Of a stretch of DNA of 64,000 bases, positions 14,969 through 22,534 are shown piece by piece (the first letter of the stretch is position 1; each line of letters opens with the position of its first letter). A model generated the notes under the pieces. It ran no database searches, had not been told where the DNA came from, and was given only the letters and a program-made list of their open reading frames with translations. A program made the position numbers and the translations under genes. This stretch comes from Bacteroidales bacterium (GTDB lineage: Bacteria > Bacteroidota > Bacteroidia > Bacteroidales > P3), in contig JAKVOZ010000001.1 of the NCBI GenBank assembly GCA_022482545.1, positions 186,001-250,000 of the forward strand. Reading direction: 5' to 3'.

Positions 14969-16957
14969 GTGGATTTTCAAATACAATCAGATTTTAAACC
15001 AACAGGAGACCAACCGCAAGCAATAGAACAACTCACCAAAGGTATTATTCAAGGAGATAAAGCACAAGTATTGTTGGGAGTAACAGGTAGCGGAAAGACT
15101 TTCACTGTTGCTAACGTTATTCAAAATATTAACCGCCCAACGCTAATTATGAGCCACAATAAAACATTGGCAGCACAATTATATGGCGAGTTTAAACGAT
15201 TTTTTCCAAACAATGCAGTAGAATATTTTGTGTCATATTATGACTATTATCAGCCAGAAGCATATATCGCACAAACAAATACATATATAGAAAAAGACCT
15301 TTCAATCAATGAAGAGTTAGATAAGTTGCGTCTTTCAGCAGCCTCAGCCCTTTTGAGTGGAAGAAAAGATGTTATTGTTGTTAGTTCTGTTTCTTGTATT
15401 TATGGTATAGGTAACCCAACAGATTTTGAAAATGGAACAATACATCTTAATGTTGGCGACAAGTTAGATAGAAATAAGTTCTTATTAACTCTTGTAGATA
15501 GTTTGTATTCTCGCAATGAGATAGAATTTGCAAGAGGTAAGTTTCGTGTTAAAGGCGACACAATAGACGTTCATCCAGCATATGCAGATTATGCTTATAG
15601 GATATGTTTTTTTGATGATGAAATAGAGTCTTTGCACAAGTTTGACCCAGTAACTCTTTCAACAATAGAAGACCTTGAAAGCATTGTCATTTATCCAGCA
15701 GGCAACTTCCTTACAAACAAAAACAAGTTAGCAGTTGCTTTAAAAGAAATTCAGCAAGATATGTTTGTTTGTTGTGATGAGTTTAGACAAGAAGGTAGAT
15801 TGTTGGAAGCAAAACGTTTGGAAGAAAGAGTGAATAATGATATGGAGATGTTGCAAGAACTTGGCTATTGTAGCGGTATTGAGAACTATTCTCGTTATTT
15901 TGATAGAAGACAACCAGGCACTCGTCCTTTCTGTCTTATAGATTATTTTCCAAAAGATTTTCTTATGGTGATAGATGAAAGTCATGTTACTATACCACAG
16001 ATAAGAGCAATGTATGGAGGAGATAGAAGTAGAAAAGAATCATTGGTAGAGTATGGTTTTCGTTTGCCTTCTGCTTTTGACAACAGACCTTTGAGATTTG
16101 AAGAGTTTCAAAGTATGCAAAATCAAACAATATATCTTTCTGCAACACCATCACCTTTTGAGATTAATGAATCACAGGGAGTTATTGTAGAACAACTTAT
16201 TCGTCCAACAGGTTTATTAGACCCCGTCATTGAAGTTCATCCAGCAAAGAACCAAGTAGATGATTTGTTGGAAGAGATAAGTAAGGTCGTAGATAAAAAA
16301 GAAAGAGTGCTTGTTACCACACTAACCAAACGAATGGCAGAAGAGATGAGCAAATATCTTTCACGTCTTGGAATAAGAAACAAGTACATACATTCAGACG
16401 TTGAGACATTGGAAAGAGTAGAGATTATGCAAGATTTGAGAGCAGGCTGTTTTGATGTTCTTGTTGGAGTCAATCTTTTAAGAGAAGGCTTGGATTTGCC
16501 AGAAGTTAGTTTGGTTGCTATCCTTGATGCAGACAAAGAAGGCTTCCTTCGTAGCGACAAGGCATTAATACAAACAATAGGAAGAGCAGCAAGAAACGTT
16601 AATAGCAAGGCAATACTTTATGGCGACAAGATAACAGGTAGCATGCAAAGAGCAATAGACGAAAATCATCATAATAGAGAAAAACAAATACAATATAATA
16701 AAGAACACAACATAACTCCTCATCAAATAGAAAAGAAGATAGAAAGTGTTTTACCAACAAAAGAACCTGACAAACCAAAGATAGACGCTAAATCATTAAG
16801 AAACATAGAAAAAATAAAGAACGCTAACAATAGAGATGACAAACAAAAGATAATAAAACAGTTGGAGAAAAAGATGAATGATTGCGTTAAAACATTAGAT
16901 TTTCTACAAGCAGCCGTTTATCGTGATGAGATAGAAAGATTGAAAAAAGAAAAATAA
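14969..16957 (+). CDS. uvrB: Excinuclease ABC subunit B
   Basis: 662 residues from GTG 14969 (no nearer ATG fits the family N-terminus). GVTGSGKTFTVA is the Walker A motif, YYDYYQPEAYI the DNA-clamping beta-hairpin, MVIDESHVT the DEAD-like box, and QTIGRAARN helicase motif VI. The C-terminus ends with a UVR domain that binds UvrC. It loads onto damaged DNA in nucleotide excision repair; uvrC is in the same window at 62661. It is followed after 2 bp by mnmE. Confidence 0.97.
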   Translation: MDFQIQSDFKPTGDQPQAIEQLTKGIIQGDKAQVLLGVTGSGKTFTVANVIQNINRPTLIMSHNKTLAAQLYGEFKRFFPNNAVEYFVSYYDYYQPEAYIAQTNTYIEKDLSINEELDKLRLSAASALLSGRKDVIVVSSVSCIYGIGNPTDFENGTIHLNVGDKLDRNKFLLTLVDSLYSRNEIEFARGKFRVKGDTIDVHPAYADYAYRICFFDDEIESLHKFDPVTLSTIEDLESIVIYPAGNFLTNKNKLAVALKEIQQDMFVCCDEFRQEGRLLEAKRLEERVNNDMEMLQELGYCSGIENYSRYFDRRQPGTRPFCLIDYFPKDFLMVIDESHVTIPQIRAMYGGDRSRKESLVEYGFRLPSAFDNRPLRFEEFQSMQNQTIYLSATPSPFEINESQGVIVEQLIRPTGLLDPVIEVHPAKNQVDDLLEEISKVVDKKERVLVTTLTKRMAEEMSKYLSRLGIRNKYIHSDVETLERVEIMQDLRAGCFDVLVGVNLLREGLDLPEVSLVAILDADKEGFLRSDKALIQTIGRAARNVNSKAILYGDKITGSMQRAIDENHHNREKQIQYNKEHNITPHQIEKKIESVLPTKEPDKPKIDAKSLRNIEKIKNANNRDDKQKIIKQLEKKMNDCVKTLDFLQAAVYRDEIERLKKEK

Positions 16958-16959
16958 AG

Positions 16960-18330
16960 ATGAATACAAATACAACCATAGTAGCACCAGCAACAGGAAA
17001 CATTGTATCTGCCTTAGGTATGATAAGAATGAGCGGAAAAGATGCAATAAAGATAATGAACAATGTTTTCACAAGTATAACAGATAAAAAAGATATATTA
17101 CTTAATCCAAAGTCAAACACATTATATTACGGTAAGATTGTTGATAAGGACAATAACGTGATAGATGAAGTGGTTGTTAGTGTTTTTCTTTGTCCTCATT
17201 CCTACACAGGCGAAGATACTATTGAGATATCACATCACGGCTCATTATACATACAAAAGCAGATACTTATCCTTTTAATAGATAATGGGGCAACAATGGC
17301 ACAAAAAGGCGAGTTCTCTCAAAGAGCATTCCTTAACAAAAAGATGAACCTATCACAAATAGAAGCCGTTGCAGATTTGATTAGTTCCAACAACAAATAC
17401 TCTCACTCTTTGGCATACAAACAATTAAGAGGTGGCTATCAAGATGTTTTAAAACAATTAAGACAAAAACTATTAAACATTGCATCGCTTTTAGAGTTAG
17501 AGTTAGATTTTAGTGAAGAACAAGAAGTGTTTATTGACAGGCACGATATTAAAAACAACATAGATAAGACACAAAACATACTGGAAGAACTTGTATCATC
17601 TTTTAGCGAAGGTAATGCTTTCAAAAATGGCATACCAGTAGCCATTGTGGGCAAACCAAATAGCGGTAAAAGTACTTTATTAAACACTTTGCTTAATGAA
17701 GACCGCTCTATCGTGTCTAACATTGAAGGAACAACACGAGATACTGTTGAAGAAACAATGTTTATTGATGGAATAGAGTTTCGTTTTATTGACACAGCAG
17801 GCATAAGAAACAGCGATGATGAGATAGAAAAGCAAGGTGTTAAACGTTCTTTTGAGGCAATACAAAAGGCTGACATAGTGTTGTATATGCTTGATATGAC
17901 CAAGATAGACAACATCAAAAAAGAGATAAAAGACAACACTTTTAAAGGCAAACAAACGATATATGTTCTAAACAAATGTGATGTTATTCCTCTTGAAGAT
18001 AAGGAGTTGCTTAAAAGAGATGATATAATCTGTATATCAGCACTTAAAAAACAAGGTATAGACATCTTGAAAGATAAGATAAAAGATAAGATAAAAACGC
18101 AAGATGTTCAGAACAAGGTGTTAGTATCTAATGTAAGGCACTATGAGATAATGAAAAAGACGTTGCAAGATATTCGTTGTGCGAGCAAGAGCGTGGCAGA
18201 TAATCTTTCAGGCGACCTGATAGCAGAAGATATACGTCAAGCAACATCGCATCTTGGCCAGATAACAGGCGAGATAACTACACAAGAAGTATTAAACAAT
18301 ATATTTAAAAACTTCTGCATCGGCAAATAA
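16960..18330 (+). CDS. mnmE: tRNA modification GTPase MnmE
   Basis: 456 residues. An N-terminal tetrahydrofolate-binding domain, a helical domain and an inserted GTPase domain: GKPNSGKSTLLN (G1), GTTRDTVEE (G2/K-loop), DTAGIR (G3), NKCD (G4). The terminal CIGK matches the conserved C(I/L/V)GK needed for catalysis. With MnmG it modifies wobble uridines in tRNA. A dispersed GTCGGT hairpin starts immediately after the stop codon. Confidence 0.97.
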   Translation: MNTNTTIVAPATGNIVSALGMIRMSGKDAIKIMNNVFTSITDKKDILLNPKSNTLYYGKIVDKDNNVIDEVVVSVFLCPHSYTGEDTIEISHHGSLYIQKQILILLIDNGATMAQKGEFSQRAFLNKKMNLSQIEAVADLISSNNKYSHSLAYKQLRGGYQDVLKQLRQKLLNIASLLELELDFSEEQEVFIDRHDIKNNIDKTQNILEELVSSFSEGNAFKNGIPVAIVGKPNSGKSTLLNTLLNEDRSIVSNIEGTTRDTVEETMFIDGIEFRFIDTAGIRNSDDEIEKQGVKRSFEAIQKADIVLYMLDMTKIDNIKKEIKDNTFKGKQTIYVLNKCDVIPLEDKELLKRDDIICISALKKQGIDILKDKIKDKIKTQDVQNKVLVSNVRHYEIMKKTLQDIRCASKSVADNLSGDLIAEDIRQATSHLGQITGEITTQEVLNNIFKNFCIGK

Positions 18331-18375
18331 GTCGGTAGCACCGACTGGCATTATGATAGACGCATGTGAGGGTTT
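18331..18375 (-). repeat. Dispersed GTCGGT hairpin element, reverse orientation
   Basis: GTCGGTAGCACCGAC starts directly at the mnmE stop and continues to GACGCATGTGAGGGTTT. Reverse-complemented, this is the same order of modules (AACCCTCA, ATGCGTCTA, then the GTCGGT hairpin) as in the HU leaders at 1149-1185 and 7772-7817, with divergence. The hairpin may also act as the mnmE terminator. Confidence 0.75.
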
Positions 18376-18443
18376 GTTCATTCACTATTCACTATTAATT
18401 ATTCATTATTCACTACTAACTATTCACTATTAACTTTTCACTG

Positions 18444-18550
18444 AAAATGGATTGCTAATCTATTTAAATGTCTTTTGATTCCAGTAAAATAGTTCTTTAA
18501 TCCGTTAAAATAGTTCTTTAATCCATTTCAGCGGATTGCTAATCCATTTT
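18444..18550. repeat. 21-bp modular array 1
   Basis: Five consecutive 21-bp units assembled from the words ATGGATTGCTAATC, CTTTTGATTCCAGTAAAAT and TTCTTTAATCC(G/A). The ends read AATGGATTGCTAATC and GGATTGCTAATCCATT. It is flanked on both sides by repeats of TTCACTATT. The locus is intergenic between mnmE and the defence relics. Confidence 0.85.
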
Positions 18551-18644
18551 TCACTATTCACTACACACTATTCACTATAAAAGGCTTTAAGGTGCAAAAA
18601 AAGTAATTTTCTTCTTTTTCTGTTTTTTATTGCAAAATATTTCA

Positions 18645-18652
18645 TATCTTTG
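18645..18652 (+). promoter_or_regulatory. -7 box of the former defence operon
   Basis: TATCTTTG just upstream of the XRE-like remnant. It could now drive the RloC-like gene 270 bp downstream. Confidence 0.5.
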
Positions 18653-18678
18653 CCACAAAGATTAATATTTAAACTATT

Positions 18679-18792
18679 AATAGAATTAATGAAGTACTTG
18701 AAGAAAAAGGAATTCAGCAAACAGAGATTAAAACTGCTGTTCAAGATAGCAAACTATATTTCCTCTTATTATTTTATTATTGCTGTTTATAA
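18679..18792 (+). pseudogene. N-terminal remnant of an XRE-type regulator
   Basis: This frame reads NRINEVLEEKGIQQTEI, which closely resembles the start of small XRE regulators found with Bacteroidetes type I R-M operons. It lacks a start codon and loses similarity after about 16 residues, running into a hydrophobic stretch and a stop. Too short for certainty. Confidence 0.5.
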
Positions 18793-18840
18793 GTTTATTT
18801 GAGAACTTGAATCAAAAGTAAATATTTTTTATAACAAAAA

Positions 18841-18912
18841 AATATAAAGATAAAAGAAAATATAAAATTATTAGAATTACAATCCTTGCTTTTAGCAAAG
18901 ATGGGGCAATAA
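18841..18912 (+). pseudogene. C-terminal remnant of a type I R-M specificity subunit (HsdS)
   Basis: A frame open from 18835 ends KENIKLLELQSLLLAKMGQ-stop at 18912. An amphipathic helix with LLELQ(S)LLL(A/S)KM at the very C-terminus is typical of HsdS proteins. The stop is 11 bp before the RloC-like start, the position expected of an upstream operon gene. The rest of hsdS has been deleted. Confidence 0.55.
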
Positions 18913-18923
18913 AACTAAAATAT

Positions 18924-21311
18924 ATGATTAAAAGAATAGAATATATTAGGAACTTAGCTGTTTTTAAAGATTTTAATTGGAATAAGTCATTCGCTCAAGA
19001 TGGAAATGATTCATTTAAATCTATAAATATTTTATATGGAAGAAATTATTCAGGTAAAACAACTTTATCTAGAATAATACGAGCATTGGAGATAGGATCA
19101 ATTTCTGATAAATATGACAAACCTGAATTTTCTGTTAAATTTTCTGACGAAACAATAATATCAAATAATAATTTATTAGAAAATAAAGAAACAATTCGCG
19201 TTTTTAATGAGGATTTTGTAAGGGATAATTTGTCTTTTATATCAAATCCTGATGGTGATATTGAGTCATTTGCAGTGATTGGGGATAATAATAATAAAAT
19301 AGAAGCAGAAATAGCAGAGATTCAAAAAGAATTGGGAATAAACAAAGATGGTGAAGAAAAAACTGGATTATATAAAGAACAAGAACTGAAGACAAGTTCT
19401 TACGATACAGCAAAAAATGACTATGAGTCAACAGAAAAAAATTTAGAAAACATGTTGTCACAAAAGGCAACTGGAAATAAAACTATTGCAATAAAATATA
19501 AATCTGAGATATATGGTGATCAAAATTATAATGTTTCTAAGTTAAAAGATGATATAAAAAAAGTACAGGATAGTTCATATACCCCTTTAACGGATGAGGA
19601 GAAAGAAGAAAAACGTAATCTTTTAAAAGAAACAACCAAAGATGTTATTCCTGAAATGCCCCAAATAGAAAATACTTTTAGTGCTTTAATTATTCAAACT
19701 AAAAATTTGCTTGGGAAACAAATAGGGAAATCGGAAAAAATAGAAGAATTAGTAAAGGATGCTGTATTAAACAGGTGGGTAAAGGAAGGCAAAAAAGTTC
19801 ATGAAGAGAAAAATTTAAGGACTTGCGCTTTTTGTGGAAGTACAATTACGCAATCAAGATGGGAGAAATTAGAAAAACATTTTGATGAAGAATCTACTAA
19901 TTTTGAGAAAGAGATAGATAGTCTAATAGGTAGAATAAATGTAGCTTCTGTGAATATGGAGCAAGGACTCGTGATTAATAAAAATAGCTTCTATTCAAAG
20001 TATCATTCTCAAATTGATGATCTAATTAAAAAAATTGCTCAAACAAAGATTAATGCAAAAAATGCTTATAAATCATTGATTTTGCAACTTAATTTAAAAC
20101 GAAATAATTTATTTGATGTGATATTATTAAAGGATGTTTTTGACTATTCAGAAAATCTATCCAATATAATGGAGACATACAATGAAATTAGAACAGCATC
20201 TAATTCATATACAAATCAATTAAAAAAGGATCAAGATAATGCAAAAGAAAAGTTGCGATTGAGAGAAGTTTCTGACTTCGTAACTGAAATTAAATACTCA
20301 GATATTGAAAAAGATATTGAATCTAAAAAGACAGATTATGAAACAAAAGAATCTTACCTTACAGAACTTAATAATACTATTAAAGAAAAAGAAAAATTAA
20401 TAGATAAAAAGAAGTCATCAATGAATGATGAAGAAAAGGGTGCTACAAAAGTTAATGAGTATTTAAACAACTTTTTTGGACATAAATATCTATCATTAAA
20501 AGCTATAAAGAATAATGACACTGATAAACATTTTAGATTTGAAATAATTCGTGATAACAAAAAAGCATATAATTTAAGTGAAGGAGAATATAGCTTAGTT
20601 GCTTTTTGTTATTTTATCGCAAGATTAGAAGATGTATTAACAAAAGATAAAAAGCCTATCATATGGATAGATGATCCTATATCAAGTTTGGATAGCAATC
20701 ATATATTCTTTGTTTATTCATTAATTGTTTCAAAGATTGCTGACACAAACTCTTTTGAACAACTCTTCATTTCAACTCACAACTTGAGTTTCTTAGGATA
20801 TTTGAAAAGACTTAATGGTAAGTTTTTAAATGCTGATAGTCCTAAGGATAAAGCCTATTTCTGCATTAACAGGTGTTTTGATGAGTCTACAATAACTGTA
20901 ATGCCTAAATACTTAAAAAATCATATAACTGAATTTAATTATTTATTTAGCGAGATTTATAATTGTTCCTTATACAAAACAGTTGATGATTCTAATTATC
21001 ATTCATTTTATGATTTTGGGAATAATGCAAGAAAATTTTTAGAGCTTTATTTGTTTTACAAATTTCCTGATGAATCAGAAGACCGTGATAAAATGGAACG
21101 TTTTTTTGGAGAGGGGAAAGTTCAAGTTATCCTATCTGAAAGGATTAATAATGAATACTCTCATTTAAAAGAGAATATTTCAAGAGGCTTTTCTACACTT
21201 GATGTTCAAGAAATGCAAAAAGTAGCAAAATTAATTGTAGAAACAATTAAACAAAAAGATAAAGAACAATATAATGCTTTAGTAAAAAGTATTAATGTAA
21301 GCAAACAATAA
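18924..21311 (+). CDS. RloC-like ABC-ATPase anticodon nuclease with zinc hook
   Basis: 795 residues of the AAA_13 (PrrC/RloC) group. Walker A GRNYSGKTT is at 39-47; long coiled coils flank a zinc-hook CAFC at 301-304; then come the ABC signature LSEGE (551-555), Walker B IIWIDDP with SSLD (579-590) and the H-loop STHN (617-620). The region after about 690 has R703-x3-E707 and H747 in a helical context, matching the Arg/Glu/His anticodon-nuclease triad of PrrC. PrrC lacks a zinc hook and RloC has one, so RloC is the better match. Family members cleave tRNA anticodon loops upon DNA damage or phage attack. No intact type I R-M genes accompany it. Confidence 0.8.
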   Translation: MIKRIEYIRNLAVFKDFNWNKSFAQDGNDSFKSINILYGRNYSGKTTLSRIIRALEIGSISDKYDKPEFSVKFSDETIISNNNLLENKETIRVFNEDFVRDNLSFISNPDGDIESFAVIGDNNNKIEAEIAEIQKELGINKDGEEKTGLYKEQELKTSSYDTAKNDYESTEKNLENMLSQKATGNKTIAIKYKSEIYGDQNYNVSKLKDDIKKVQDSSYTPLTDEEKEEKRNLLKETTKDVIPEMPQIENTFSALIIQTKNLLGKQIGKSEKIEELVKDAVLNRWVKEGKKVHEEKNLRTCAFCGSTITQSRWEKLEKHFDEESTNFEKEIDSLIGRINVASVNMEQGLVINKNSFYSKYHSQIDDLIKKIAQTKINAKNAYKSLILQLNLKRNNLFDVILLKDVFDYSENLSNIMETYNEIRTASNSYTNQLKKDQDNAKEKLRLREVSDFVTEIKYSDIEKDIESKKTDYETKESYLTELNNTIKEKEKLIDKKKSSMNDEEKGATKVNEYLNNFFGHKYLSLKAIKNNDTDKHFRFEIIRDNKKAYNLSEGEYSLVAFCYFIARLEDVLTKDKKPIIWIDDPISSLDSNHIFFVYSLIVSKIADTNSFEQLFISTHNLSFLGYLKRLNGKFLNADSPKDKAYFCINRCFDESTITVMPKYLKNHITEFNYLFSEIYNCSLYKTVDDSNYHSFYDFGNNARKFLELYLFYKFPDESEDRDKMERFFGEGKVQVILSERINNEYSHLKENISRGFSTLDVQEMQKVAKLIVETIKQKDKEQYNALVKSINVSKQ

Positions 21312-21319
21312 TTTGTATT

Positions 21320-21479
21320 ATGCCACTATCAATAGACCTACTTTTCAAGCAGAAAGTAGAGTCGAACAGAATAGAGTTTAAGAAATAATGGAATATATCA
21401 TTCTATCTGTGCCTTTGCCAAAGACATAGACAATATTGGAAAAGGATATAGTGGTCATTGGAGAGTTGTAAAAGAATAA
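21320..21479 (+). pseudogene. AlbA_2/Schlafen-like domain protein, decayed fragment
   Basis: From ATG 21320 the frame reads MPLSIDLLFKQKVESNRIEFKK and hits a stop. Shortly after, another frame reads YHSICAFAKDIDNIGKGY and stops at 21479. Joined, these match the start of AlbA_2 (Schlafen-like) proteins (KVESNRIEFKxGWN...SICAFANDxxNxGGG), which are common next to type I R-M and other defence genes. At least one frameshift and loss of most of the gene are evident. Nothing else is recognisable up to 21689. Confidence 0.65.
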
Positions 21480-21689
21480 AGAACAAATAATAATTAGAGT
21501 ATTGTACACTTTAATGAATAGAGCATATAAATGGCTATAATGTGTAACTCTTAGAGAAATAGGTTTTTTTCTATCATAAAGAAAAAACCATTTTAAAAGA
21601 AGAAACTGATAAAAATAATTATAATGAGATAATTTAGCAAAAAGATAACTTCAAGAAATATAATTGATAAATTTCTCTTACTGACCGAC

Positions 21690-22469
21690 CTATAATATTT
21701 TTATTGTTATTTGGTCGTTAATATTGTAGCGGAGAAGTCTTGAAAAGTTATCTTCTTTTACTGCTAATTGTAGGTTACCAGTAGCAGATACTGTCAATAA
21801 GGCTTCGCAAGTTTTTTTATCTTGATAAGATGTGGAAATCGTATTTATTGTTGCGTCAGTATTTATCGGTATTTCAAAGTCTCTATCTTTAAGTATTTGA
21901 GCGAACTGTTTGTCATCAAGATTAAGATAAACATTACCATAGTCATCAACATATATAATAGTGCAGATGATAGCGTTTGGGGTGATAGCAGGCTTAGGAA
22001 AGAACCTTTTAGTTATAAATTCTTCCATCTTATTACCAATGCCGTCAAGTGTTTTGGCAACAGATAAGTATTTAGCAACCTTGCAGAAGTTGTCAAGAAC
22101 GGCAAAAGTGTAGAAATTGCTTTCAGAATAGAAGTCAATAGTTGTTATCTCTTTGTCCATACCGTCAAAAACCAAAGAAGGTAAGCCATTATCAACACAG
22201 ATATAGTATTGCTTATTGGCTTTAACAACAATGAAACTTCTATCTTTGTTTTCATAAGTATTAACATCAATGATATGTATTGTGTTTTCAGGAAAGTTGA
22301 GGCAAGCGTTCTTGATTATAAAAGCAGCAGAAGAGATATCGTATTTCTTTATATTGTGAGTAATATCAATAACATTTACATCATCAATAGTAGAATATAA
22401 AAGACCTTTGACTTGTCCAATGTATTGATCTTTTAATCCCCAATCTGTTGTAAGTGTAATGATTTGCAT
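21690..22469 (-). CDS. SAM hydroxide adenosyltransferase (DUF62)
   Basis: 259 residues. TLTTDWGLKDQYIGQVKG at the N-terminus, VIDITHNI, the FPENTIHIIDV segment and YVDDYGNVYLNL identify the SAM hydroxide adenosyltransferase (fluorinase/chlorinase-related) family, which hydrolyses S-adenosylmethionine to adenosine and methionine. A minus-strand -7 box TATCTTTG (22497-22504) lies close upstream. Its physiological role is poorly defined in general. Confidence 0.88.
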   Translation of the reverse strand: MQIITLTTDWGLKDQYIGQVKGLLYSTIDDVNVIDITHNIKKYDISSAAFIIKNACLNFPENTIHIIDVNTYENKDRSFIVVKANKQYYICVDNGLPSLVFDGMDKEITTIDFYSESNFYTFAVLDNFCKVAKYLSVAKTLDGIGNKMEEFITKRFFPKPAITPNAIICTIIYVDDYGNVYLNLDDKQFAQILKDRDFEIPINTDATINTISTSYQDKKTCEALLTVSATGNLQLAVKEDNFSRLLRYNINDQITIKIL

Positions 22470-22534
22470 ATATAATCTTTTATTTTTTTAGGAGTGCAAA
22501 GATATAAAAAAAAACTTAGATATTTTCATATCTT

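Noticed and set aside
16237-18065. Long antisense ORFs opposite uvrB (16237-16608) and mnmE (17439-18065).
   Set aside because: They are shadows of strongly conserved genes, with no promoter or ribosome site.
18689-18802. A 37-codon ORF (MKYLKKKEFSKQRLK...) behind a good -7 box.
   Set aside because: The other frame of the same bases gives NRINEVLEEKGIQQT, a better match to known XRE regulators, so the small ORF is probably incidental.
18924-21311. Plain SMC/RecN-like ATPase or PrrC instead of RloC.
   Set aside because: The CxxC hook in the coiled coil argues against PrrC, and the C-terminal R-x3-E...H region with AAA_13 layout argues against SMC/RecN. Some uncertainty remains.
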